Assembly (NCBI GenBank): GCA_009693745.1
Contig: SHWR01000030.1
Coordinates: 1 to 13,692 of the forward strand
Reading direction: 5' to 3'
Length of the DNA stretch: 13,692 bases
From: Candidatus Fonsibacter sp.
Lineage (GTDB): Bacteria; Pseudomonadota; Alphaproteobacteria; Pelagibacterales; Pelagibacteraceae
The notes beneath the pieces were generated by a model. That model was not told the origin of the DNA. It saw only the letters and a program-made list of their open reading frames with translations, and made no database searches. The position numbers and the translations under genes were made by a program. Positions 1-5,606 of this stretch are shown piece by piece (position 1 is the stretch's first letter; every line of letters begins with the position of its first letter).

Positions 1-435
1 AACCCCTTCTACTAAACCACTAAATGAAGCAAAAGGTCCGTCACATACTCTAACTTGTTCTCCGATATCAAAACTTATAGTAGTTGAAGGCTTAAGAGCT
101 CCATCTTCAATTTTTCCCATAATCTTTGCAACTTCAGCTTCTGATATTGGACTAGGTTTTCCTGGAACGCCTAAAAATCCTGTAATTCTTTTTATAGATT
201 TAATTAAATGATAAACTTGATCATTCATATCTAGTTTAGCTAAAAAATAACCTGGGAAATACTTTTTCTCAGAAGTAGTTCTCTTTCCTTTTTTTACCTC
301 TGTAACTTCATGCGTTGGAACTAATGTCTGGTCAAAATGATTTGCTAGACCTTCTTTTTCAAGTTTTTCAGGAATAAGACTGGCTACTTTCTTTTCTGCT
401 CCTGAATGAGCCTGAATTATATACCATTTCATCAT
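1..435 (-). CDS. nusG: Transcription termination/antitermination factor NusG (3' end outside window)
   Basis: NusG binds RNA polymerase and, through its C-terminal KOW domain, links it to ribosomal S10 or Rho. The window holds 145 codons of the usual ~175-180. The N-terminus reads MKWYIIQAHSGAEKKV, the typical NGN-domain start. PGYFLAKL and ITGFLGVPGKPSPIS are NGN core motifs, and GEQVRVCDGPFASFSG near the window edge opens the KOW domain. Two adjacent ATGs (435-433 and 432-430) could start it. I use the first because a weak SD-like GGGA inside the end of secE lies 9 bases upstream of it; the family N-terminus would also suit the second. Only 3 bases separate it from the secE stop, so the two are almost certainly cotranscribed and perhaps translationally coupled. 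The reading frame is open at base 1. Confidence 0.95.
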   Translation of the reverse strand, partial: MMKWYIIQAHSGAEKKVASLIPEKLEKEGLANHFDQTLVPTHEVTEVKKGKRTTSEKKYFPGYFLAKLDMNDQVYHLIKSIKRITGFLGVPGKPSPISEAEVAKIMGKIEDGALKPSTTISFDIGEQVRVCDGPFASFSGLVEGV

Positions 436-438
436 AAC

Positions 439-624
439 TTAAATTCCCAGTAAAAAATTTAGACCTAATTTAAAAATTTGGTCTAATAACAAAAAAAATA
501 AAGCCGCTATTACTGACATAACAAAAACTGTAAGTGCACCAATAGTAGTTTCTTTTCTTGTTGGCCAAGATATTTTTAAAGCCTCCTGCTTAACAGATCT
601 TAAAAATTGAATAGGGTTAAACAT
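439..624 (-). CDS. secE: Preprotein translocase subunit SecE
   Basis: A 61-residue protein of the short, single-helix SecE type, as in most bacteria outside the enterics. SecE clamps SecY in the SecYEG inner-membrane channel. The amphipathic segment QEALKISWPTRKE (about residues 13-25) matches the conserved E-x-x-K-x-x-WPTRKE signature, and one transmembrane helix follows at about residues 28-48. It sits between tRNA-Trp and nusG, the usual secE-nusG neighbourhood. The start codon is only 13 bases past the encoded CCA end of tRNA-Trp and has no Shine-Dalgarno sequence, so its mRNA leader is probably created by tRNA 3' processing. Confidence 0.95.
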   Translation of the reverse strand: MFNPIQFLRSVKQEALKISWPTRKETTIGALTVFVMSVIAALFFLLLDQIFKLGLNFLLGI

Positions 625-637
625 ATTTAATAATCTG

Positions 638-713
638 TGGCAGGAGTGGAGGGACTTGAACCCGCAACCTCCGGTTTTGGAGACCGGCGCTCTACCAATT
701 GAGCTACACTCCT
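638..713 (-). tRNA. tRNA-Trp (anticodon CCA)
   Basis: A 76-nt cloverleaf on the minus strand. Acceptor AGGAGTG pairs with CACTCCT, the anticodon stem is CCGGT/ACCGG around loop CTCCAAA (anticodon CCA), the T-loop is GTTCAAGT, and G73 plus CCA are encoded in the DNA. It lies in a 97-base gap, 5 bases after the tuf stop and 13 bases before secE, so it is embedded in a tuf-secE-nusG transcript and must be cut out of it. Confidence 0.97.
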
Positions 714-718
714 AAGAT

Positions 719-1906
719 TTATTCTATAATCTTAGTAACTACTCCAGCTCCTACGGTTCTTCCTCCTTCTCTAATCGCGAATTTTAAATTATTGTCCATC
801 GCAATTGGAGTGATTAAAGTAACTGTCATTTTTACATCATCACCAGGCATAATCATTTCGACACCTACTGGTAACGCAACTTCTCCTGTGACGTCTGTAG
901 TTCTAAAATAGAACTGAGGACGATATTTAGTAAAGAATGGAGTATGTCTTCCACCCTCTTCTTTTTTCAAAATATAAGCTTGAGCTTCAAATTTAGTATG
1001 AGGCTTAATTGATCCTGGCTTAGCCAAAACTTGTCCTCTTTCTACTTGATCACGCTCGATACCTCTTAAAAGAATACCAACGTTATCTCCTGCTTCACCT
1101 GTATCTAAAAGTTTTCTAAACATTTCAACACCTGTACAAACAGATTTTTGTGTAGCTTTAATTCCGATGATTTCCATTTCTTCACCAATCTTAATTACAC
1201 CGGCCTCTATTCTACCAGTAACAACTGTTCCACGACCAGAAATCGAAAATACATCTTCGATTGGCATTAAGAATGGTTTTTCTTTTGGTCGATTTGGTTG
1301 TGGTATAAATGTATCGACCGCTTCCATTAACGCAAGAATTGGTTTGTCTCCAAGTTCAACATCACCTTCAATTGCTTTTAATGCTGATCCTTTAATAATT
1401 GGAGTTTTGTCACCTGGATATCCATAAGAAGTTAATAATTCTCTAATCTCCATTTCAACAAGATCTAAAAGTTCTTTATCATTAACAGTGTCAACTTTAT
1501 TTAAGAAAACAACTAGAGCCGGAACTCCAACTTGTCTTGCTAAAAGAATATGTTCTCTAGTTTGTGGCATTGGACCATCAGCTGCATTCACAACTAAAAT
1601 AGCTCCGTCCATTTGTGCAGCACCTGTGATCATGTTTTTCACATAGTCAGCGTGTCCTGGACAATCAACGTGTGCGTAGTGACGTTTTGCTGTTTCGTAT
1701 TCAACATGAGCTGTAGAAATAGTAATACCTCGTGCTTTTTCTTCAGGTGTTTTATCAATCTGATCGTAAGTAACAAATTTTGCTCCACCAGATTTTGCAA
1801 GAACTTTTGTGATCGCGGCTGTTAAAGTTGTTTTACCATGATCGACGTGACCAATAGTACCAATATTACAATGTGGTTTCGTTCTTAGAAATTTTTCCTT
1901 AGACAT
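719..1906 (-). CDS. tuf: Translation elongation factor Tu
   Basis: EF-Tu is the GTPase that delivers aminoacyl-tRNA to the ribosome. At 395 residues it has normal length. GTPase motifs: P-loop GHVDHGKT (19-26), switch I RGITI (59-63), DCPGH (81-85, with the catalytic His) and NKVD (136-139). Domains 2 and 3 follow and appear complete (PFLMPIEDVFSISGRGTVVTGR, then FRTTDVTG and a C-terminal REGGRTVGAGVVTKI). The start is fixed by the family N-terminus. A GAGAGG lies 14 bases upstream, which is further than a standard SD. Its GC content appears higher than that of its neighbours, as expected for a highly expressed gene. It is flanked by tRNA-Gly (42 bases upstream) and tRNA-Trp (5 bases downstream), as in the classical tRNA-tufB operon. 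Confidence 0.98.
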   Translation of the reverse strand: MSKEKFLRTKPHCNIGTIGHVDHGKTTLTAAITKVLAKSGGAKFVTYDQIDKTPEEKARGITISTAHVEYETAKRHYAHVDCPGHADYVKNMITGAAQMDGAILVVNAADGPMPQTREHILLARQVGVPALVVFLNKVDTVNDKELLDLVEMEIRELLTSYGYPGDKTPIIKGSALKAIEGDVELGDKPILALMEAVDTFIPQPNRPKEKPFLMPIEDVFSISGRGTVVTGRIEAGVIKIGEEMEIIGIKATQKSVCTGVEMFRKLLDTGEAGDNVGILLRGIERDQVERGQVLAKPGSIKPHTKFEAQAYILKKEEGGRHTPFFTKYRPQFYFRTTDVTGEVALPVGVEMIMPGDDVKMTVTLITPIAMDNNLKFAIREGGRTVGAGVVTKIIE

Positions 1907-1948
1907 TTACTTTTTCTACACCTCTCAGTTTATTATTAATTATTAATT

Positions 1949-2022
1949 TGGAGCGGGTGAAGAGAATCGAACTCTCACAACCAGCTTGGAAGGCTGGAGT
2001 TCTACCATTGAACTACACCCGC
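1949..2022 (-). tRNA. tRNA-Gly (anticodon TCC)
   Basis: A 74-nt cloverleaf on the minus strand. Acceptor GCGGGTG pairs with CACCCGC, the anticodon stem is CCAGC/GCTGG around CTTCCAA (anticodon TCC, reads GGA/GGG), the T-loop is GTTCGATT, the discriminator is T and CCA is encoded. It lies between tRNA-Tyr and tuf, as in the E. coli tyrU-glyT-thrT-tufB operon but without the Thr tRNAs. Confidence 0.97.
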
Positions 2023-2087
2023 GTCACCAAACCTTACTCCTAATTTTATTTTGTTGCTAACAATTCTTTTCTTTAAACACTCCCTCA

Positions 2088-2173
2088 TGGTGGAGGGGGA
2101 AGGATTCGAACCTTCGTAGGCCGGAGCCAACGGTTTTACAGACCGTCACCTTTAACCACTCGGTCACCCCTCC
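2088..2173 (-). tRNA. tRNA-Tyr (anticodon GTA)
   Basis: An 86-nt class II tRNA with a long variable arm. Acceptor GGAGGGG pairs with CCCCTCC, the anticodon stem is ACGGT/ACCGT around CTGTAAA (anticodon GTA), the T-loop is GTTCGAAT, and A73 plus CCA are encoded. It is the first gene after the candidate promoter at 2294-2322 and heads the tRNA-tuf-secE-nusG block. Confidence 0.97.
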
Positions 2174-2293
2174 AATTTTTCACAAAACGAAGGAAGTTTT
2201 GCTTTGAGTGACTTTCAAGTGTTTTAAAAAAGAAAATTTACAACACAACTTCCTAATCACACTATTGCAATTTTGAAGCTTAAAATCATGCGG

Positions 2294-2322
2294 AATATAA
2301 TTAGTGAACAATATTAATGCAA
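2294..2322 (-). promoter_or_regulatory. Candidate promoter of the tRNA-Tyr/Gly-tuf operon
   Basis: On the minus strand, TTGCAT (-35, 2317-2322), exactly 17 bases, then TATATT (-10, 2294-2299). The following bases CCGC form a GC-rich discriminator, which stands out in this AT-rich spacer and is typical of stringently controlled stable-RNA promoters. The predicted start near 2287 leaves a leader of about 115 bases before tRNA-Tyr. The -35 matches consensus only at TTG, so this is a motif-based call. Confidence 0.45.
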
Positions 2323-2353
2323 TACATTTTTATCTCAAATTAAGATAGTTATA

Positions 2354-3103
2354 ATGATTATATCAATGAAAACAGGCTCATTTTGGATAGGCGGCAAACA
2401 TGCAGTTTTATCCGCTATTAAAAACCCTAAAAGAAAAATAAATAAGCTAATTATCACTAAAGAAAACCAAAAGGATTTTGCTCCTAAAAATTTTGAGAAA
2501 AAAATTATAACTGAAATTAAAGATAAGAAAGAAATAGATAAAATTTTTATTAGCGAGAATATAGTTCATCAAGGAGTTGCCGCTGAAATAGAAAATATTC
2601 CATTAATTGAGTTAAAAGAGTATTTAAAAAATAATAATAATTCAAAAAAAACTGTTGTTGTACTTGATGATATTACAGACCAAAGAAATATAGGATCAAT
2701 AATAAGATCATGTAGCGCTTTCAAGATTGATGCCGTTATTCTTTTAGAAAAAAATTATAATCCTAAAAATAAAATGATGTATAAAAGTGCTAGTGGAGCA
2801 ATGGAACTTATAAACATTATCCCAGTTTCAAATATTACTAATGCATTAGAGGTCCTAAAAAAAAATAATTATTGGGTTTATGGATTAGATGGTTATGCAA
2901 AAGAGAGTATTGAAGATCAAAAATGGTCTGATCAAACTGCTTTTGTTTTTGGATCTGAAGGAGAGGGACTTAGAAGATTAGTAAAAGAAAATTGTGATCA
3001 TCTTATAAAAATTCAAATTAATAAAGAAATCGAAAGTTTAAACGTTTCCAATGCAGTTTCTGTATGTTTAGGTATTTTTAGATTACTTGAGAAAAAAAAT
3101 TAA
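2354..3103 (+). CDS. rlmB: SPOUT-class rRNA 2'-O-methyltransferase, RlmB/TrmH family
   Basis: Probably the 23S rRNA Gm2251 2'-O-methyltransferase (AdoMet-dependent). The N-terminal substrate-binding part starts with WIGGKHAVLSAI, matching the YGxHAV opening of RlmB/TrmH enzymes. The three SPOUT motifs are present: motif 1 DDITDQRNIGSIIRS (105-119, with the catalytic Asn-Ile-Gly), motif 2 FGSEGEGLRR (199-208) and motif 3 IESLNVSNAVSV (226-237). Length (249 aa) is normal. The start is uncertain: ATG 2354 gives MIISMKTG, ATG 2366 gives MKTGSF, which fits the family better. A perfect TATAAT at 2350-2355 overlaps the first ATG, which also favours 2366 with a very short leader. Neither has an SD. 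RlmB and other TrmH-family members (for example tRNA Gm18 enzymes) are hard to separate by eye; the N-terminal domain supports RlmB. Confidence 0.88.
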   Translation: MIISMKTGSFWIGGKHAVLSAIKNPKRKINKLIITKENQKDFAPKNFEKKIITEIKDKKEIDKIFISENIVHQGVAAEIENIPLIELKEYLKNNNNSKKTVVVLDDITDQRNIGSIIRSCSAFKIDAVILLEKNYNPKNKMMYKSASGAMELINIIPVSNITNALEVLKKNNYWVYGLDGYAKESIEDQKWSDQTAFVFGSEGEGLRRLVKENCDHLIKIQINKEIESLNVSNAVSVCLGIFRLLEKKN

Positions 3104-3122
3104 AATCCAAAACTAGATTTTA
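3092..3122 (-). terminator. Candidate intrinsic terminator of marC, embedded in the convergent gene ends
   Basis: Read leftward, TAAAATC (3122-3116), an 8-base loop and GATTTTA (3107-3101) form a 7-bp stem, followed by one A and then eight T (3099-3092). The stem covers the last marC codons and its stop, and the T-run lies inside the last rlmB codons. The stem is AT-rich, so strength is uncertain. On the plus strand the same hairpin follows the rlmB stop but lacks a long T-run. Confidence 0.45.
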
Positions 3123-3726
3123 TTCCATCTATGATAAATTGAATTGCAAGAGATGCTAAAATTAATGCTATGACTCTAGAGAATACATTTAAAATATTTT
3201 TGCTAGTATAATTTGCAAGAATTGCAGAAAAAATCATATGAAAAAAAGTAACAATCATTACTGCCGTTAAAGCAACATATACCATAATTAATTTTTCGGG
3301 GGACTTAGAGCTAGCATTTACTAAAAGTAAAACTGAGGTTAAGGCTGCCGGTCCTGCTATTAAAGGAATAGCAAGTGGAAAAATTGCAATTTCTTCTAAT
3401 GTTTTTTCATGCAAAACTTTATTGGCGCTCTCTTCTCTTCTTAATCTTCTTTTGTCTAACAACATTTCTATTGAAATAATAAATAAAATTATTCCTCCTG
3501 CAATCTTCAAAGAATCTATTGAAACACCCATCCAATTAAAAAAAAATTTGCCACCGTATGCAAAAATAATCAATACTATAAATGAAATCAAAGATGCTTT
3601 GATTGCGATTTTAAACCTTTGCTCTCTTGTTGCTCCTTCGGTTAATAATAAAAATAATGGACCAATTCCTGCTGCATCAATAGCAACAAACAAAACAGCA
3701 AAAGAGTTAAAAAAAGCTGAGCTCAT
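3100..3726 (-). CDS. MarC-family integral membrane protein
   Basis: A 208-residue hydrophobic protein with about six transmembrane segments, the size and pattern of the MarC (UPF0056) family. Family landmarks are FAVLFVAIDAAGIGPLFLLL (9-28, where the family usually has D-P-x-G-x-x-P), the LKIAGGIILFIISIEML segment (73-89) and IPLIAGPAALTSVLLL (120-135). Function in this family is unsettled: MarC was named for multiple antibiotic resistance but later work did not support that, and some relatives are described as amino acid transporters. It starts 41 bases after tRNA-Asp on the same strand and is probably cotranscribed with it. No SD is seen before the ATG (TATTTAAATG). Its end overlaps the rlmB end by 4 bases. 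Confidence 0.88.
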   Translation of the reverse strand: MSSAFFNSFAVLFVAIDAAGIGPLFLLLTEGATREQRFKIAIKASLISFIVLIIFAYGGKFFFNWMGVSIDSLKIAGGIILFIISIEMLLDKRRLRREESANKVLHEKTLEEIAIFPLAIPLIAGPAALTSVLLLVNASSKSPEKLIMVYVALTAVMIVTFFHMIFSAILANYTSKNILNVFSRVIALILASLAIQFIIDGIKSSFGF

Positions 3727-3767
3727 TTAAATATTAATAAAATTATATTTCATATTTTTATAAGTAC

Positions 3768-3845
3768 TGGCGGGAGTGACGGGACTCGAACCCGCGGCCT
3801 CCTGCGTGACAGGCAGGCGCTCTAACCAAACTGAGCTACACCCCC
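3768..3845 (-). tRNA. tRNA-Asp (anticodon GTC)
   Basis: A 78-nt cloverleaf on the minus strand. Acceptor GGGGGTG pairs with CACTCCC including one G-U pair, the anticodon stem is CCTGC/GCAGG around CTGTCAC (anticodon GTC), the T-loop is GTTCGAGT, and G73 plus CCA are encoded. The gene is preceded by a T7 run and, further upstream, its own candidate promoter. marC follows 41 bases downstream. Confidence 0.96.
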
Positions 3846-3885
3846 TAAAAAAAGTGATGAAGCCAAGATTATGCTGTCACCACAA

Positions 3886-3902
3886 TTCAAGTTAAGCTTG
3901 AA
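3886..3902. repeat. Inverted repeat at the predicted tRNA-Asp transcript start
   Basis: TTCAAG (3886-3891), 5-base spacer, CTTGAA (3897-3902): a perfect 6-bp dyad. On the minus strand its first base coincides with the predicted +1 of the tRNA-Asp/marC transcript. It could be an operator or a 5' hairpin, or chance in AT-rich DNA. Confidence 0.35.
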
Positions 3903-3908
3903 GGCAAT

Positions 3909-3937
3909 CTTATATACTGATTTTTTTTGAATGTCTT
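3909..3937 (-). promoter_or_regulatory. Candidate promoter for tRNA-Asp and marC
   Basis: Minus strand AAGACA (-35, 3932-3937; GACA matches consensus), 17 bases, TATAAG (-10, 3909-3914; 5 of 6). The predicted start is near 3902, about 57 bases before tRNA-Asp. It sits just downstream of the tRNA-Val terminator, which fits an independent transcription unit. Motif-based only. Confidence 0.4.
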
Positions 3938-3973
3938 TTGCAAAATATTGTTAGAGCTATTTTATAAAAACAT

Positions 3974-3998
3974 AAAAAAACTCTCTATAAATTGAGAA
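3974..3998 (-). terminator. Intrinsic terminator of tRNA-Val
   Basis: Directly after the tRNA-Val CCA end, TTCTC (3998-3994), an 8-base loop and GAGAG (3985-3981) form a short stem with one G-U pair, followed at once by seven T (3980-3974). This separates tRNA-Val from the tRNA-Asp unit. Confidence 0.6.
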
Positions 3999-4000
3999 GA

Positions 4001-4076
4001 TGGTGGGCGATCAAGGACTCGAACCTAGGACCCTCTCGGTGTAAACGAGATGCTCTACCAACTGAGCTAATCGCCC
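4001..4076 (-). tRNA. tRNA-Val (anticodon TAC)
   Basis: A 76-nt cloverleaf on the minus strand. Acceptor GGGCGAT pairs with ATCGCCC, the anticodon stem is TCTCG/CGAGA around TTTACAC (anticodon TAC), the T-loop is GTTCGAGT, and A73 plus CCA are encoded. A weak promoter-like pair (TTTTAA, 17 bases, TATACA with the -10 at 4093-4098) lies upstream, and a terminator follows, so it may be a single-gene unit. It marks the left border of the accessory patch. Confidence 0.97.
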
Positions 4077-4127
4077 TTTTATTAAGGAGCTTTGTATAAC
4101 AATAAAAATAGAAAGTTAAAATAATAA

Positions 4128-4385
4128 TTAATGAGGCAAGTACTTTTTAAATGCAATAGTTTTTGAAAAGACTCTGCCTTTTAGAAGATTAAAAGTACTT
4201 AAATCTTCTTTTTTAATCTTTGAGCATGTAATTAAGCCATACTGGTCTGCAAATTGATTTTTATAGTATATTTGTTTATCTTTAAAATCGCTCACGCAGT
4301 TCTTTAAAAAATCCCTAGGATAAAAATACCAAACAAATAATAATATGAGAATAATGTAATAATATTTTTTTTTATTTTTCATCAT
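4128..4385 (-). CDS. Small membrane-anchored protein of unknown function
   Basis: I do not recognise this 85-residue protein. It has a short basic N-terminus (MMKNKKK), one hydrophobic segment (YYYIILILLFVWYFYP, about 8-23) that could be a signal anchor, and a hydrophilic basic remainder of about 60 residues with two cysteines (Cys30, Cys54). If exported, those cysteines could form a disulfide; this is inference. There is no lipobox. The first ATG at 4385 or the second at 4382 could start it, and neither has an SD. An A9 run lies in its early codons (4365-4373 as T on the plus strand). It sits alone between tRNA-Val and the epimerase gene, on the same strand as both. The ORF is open and its composition protein-like, but without a homologue the call is moderate. 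Confidence 0.6.
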   Translation of the reverse strand: MMKNKKKYYYIILILLFVWYFYPRDFLKNCVSDFKDKQIYYKNQFADQYGLITCSKIKKEDLSTFNLLKGRVFSKTIAFKKYLPH

Positions 4386-4434
4386 TTAAATTAAAGAAAA
4401 TAAACTGATTTAAATATAGAAAAGTGAAATTTAA

Positions 4435-4454
4435 ATAAAAAATTTATTTTTTAT
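4435..4454 (-). terminator. Possible weak terminator after the epimerase gene
   Basis: ATAAAAAA and TTTTTTAT form a perfect 8-bp all-AT stem around a 4-base loop, 3 bases beyond the epimerase stop. There is no GC pair, so it may not terminate well. It is the only stem-and-T-run structure I find in the 72-base spacer. Confidence 0.25.
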
Positions 4455-4457
4455 AAT

Positions 4458-5522
4458 TTAACTCTTTTTTTTATAAAAAATATTTTTATCAACTATTTCG
4501 CTAATTATATCTCTTAGGCTGAATTGCAAATTCCAATTATTATATTTTTTTGTAAATTTACTATTATTTGAAATATACCATTTATGATCACCGACTCTAG
4601 ATTTTTTTAAAATAGAAAATTGCATTTTAACACGAGTTATTTCTTCTATAATTTGAATTGCCTCTAAGACTGAGCAGCTATTAGCCCTTCCTCCTCCTAT
4701 GTTAAAAACTTCACCACATAATGGTTTTTTAAAAAATTGCCAAAATGAATTAATTAAATCAAAGCTATGAATATTATCTCTTACCTGTTTTCCTTTATAG
4801 CCATAAATAAAATATTTTAATTTATTAATATTAGCTTTAACTAGATAATTTAAAAATCCGTGCAATTCAGTTCCAGAGTGGTTTGGGCCAGTTATGCACC
4901 CTCCTCTAAAAATACCTGTTTTAAGTAAAAAATTTTTTCCATACTCTTGCACCAATAGATCGGCTGATGCTTTTGATACTCCAAAAATACTATGTATGGA
5001 ATTATCAATAGACATCGATTCTTTTACTCCATTAAAAAAATTTTTATTTTTAACTTCATATCTATTTTTTTTTTCAATTAGCTTTATTTTGTTGGGATTG
5101 TCTCCGTATACTTTATTTGTTGAGGTAAAAATAAAGACAGAATCTCCTGCGTATTTTTTTGTTAACTCTAATAAATTTATTGTTCCTAAGGCATTAATTG
5201 AAAAATCAGTCATTGGTTCTTTAGCTGACCAATCATGTGATGGCTGTGCAGCTGAATGAATAATACAAGAAATGTTATTTTTATATTTTTTAAAAATTTT
5301 TTCTAATCCATTAAAATTTCTTATATCAATATTATAATGAGTGTAATTATTATAGTTTCTAATTAATTCATCTCTTCTGCTGTTGGTGCTTCCATTTATT
5401 CCAAAAAAATATTTCCTAAAATTATTATCAATTCCTATAACTCTAAATTTTTTTTTGGAAAAGAAGCTGACCGCCTCAGACCCTACTAAGCCGGATGCTC
5501 CAGTAACTAAAATTATAGACAT
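4458..5522 (-). CDS. Extended SDR nucleotide-sugar epimerase/dehydratase, CDP-paratose/tyvelose 2-epimerase-like
   Basis: A 354-residue extended short-chain dehydrogenase/reductase. The NAD-binding Rossmann motif GASGLVG is at 8-14. IIHSAAQPSHDW (87-98), FTSTNKVYGD (132-141), FRGGCITGPNHSG (205-217), GYKGKQVRDNIHS (241-253) and FNIGGGRANS (273-282) are landmarks I associate with the CDP-paratose 2-epimerase-like branch, which makes dideoxy or other sugars for surface polysaccharide. The usual catalytic Y-x-x-x-K is F-G-V-S-K here (Phe180, Lys184), while Ser134 is kept. I believe this Phe is a trait of this sub-branch, so actual substrate and chemistry are open. The start is fixed by the N-terminal beta strand (MSIILVTG). 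There is no SD. Strongly AT-biased codons and the divergent glycosyltransferase next door suggest a glycan cassette, possibly acquired. Confidence 0.85.
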   Translation of the reverse strand: MSIILVTGASGLVGSEAVSFFSKKKFRVIGIDNNFRKYFFGINGSTNSRRDELIRNYNNYTHYNIDIRNFNGLEKIFKKYKNNISCIIHSAAQPSHDWSAKEPMTDFSINALGTINLLELTKKYAGDSVFIFTSTNKVYGDNPNKIKLIEKKNRYEVKNKNFFNGVKESMSIDNSIHSIFGVSKASADLLVQEYGKNFLLKTGIFRGGCITGPNHSGTELHGFLNYLVKANINKLKYFIYGYKGKQVRDNIHSFDLINSFWQFFKKPLCGEVFNIGGGRANSCSVLEAIQIIEEITRVKMQFSILKKSRVGDHKWYISNNSKFTKKYNNWNLQFSLRDIISEIVDKNIFYKKKS

Positions 5523-5573
5523 AACAACACTAATATAAATTTAAATTATGTATTTATATATTAATTTATTTTT

Positions 5574-5579
5574 TATAAT
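5574..5579 (+). promoter_or_regulatory. Candidate -10 element for the glycosyltransferase-like gene
   Basis: A perfect TATAAT lies 27 bases before the start codon at 5607, in an 84-base divergent spacer with almost no G or C. No convincing -35 is visible. In DNA this AT-rich the hexamer can occur by chance. Confidence 0.25.
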
Positions 5580-5606
5580 TTAATAAATAAAGATAATAAA
5601 AAAAAT

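Noticed and set aside
1167..1427. Plus-strand ORFs inside tuf and the other ORFs antisense to real genes
   Set aside because: They are shadows of strongly conserved minus-strand genes, with no start context or recognisable protein features.
2183..2254. Inverted repeats in the tRNA-Tyr leader (CAAAAC/GTTTTG at 2183-2201; AGGAAGTT 2191-2198 with AACTTCCT 2247-2254) as a riboswitch or attenuator
   Set aside because: The two pairings compete and could suggest a switch, but there is no known T-box or riboswitch core, no T-run terminator, and the arms are short and AT-rich.
3847..3889. Terminator made by GTGA/TCAC pairing plus the T7 run upstream of tRNA-Asp
   Set aside because: Only 4 bp pair before mismatches, and a terminator there would cut off tRNA-Asp from its own candidate promoter.
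4001..4076. tRNA-Val as an integration (att) site for the neighbouring accessory genes
   Set aside because: The accessory genes lie on the 5' side of the tRNA, no integrase is present, and I found no second copy of the tRNA 3' end on the far side.
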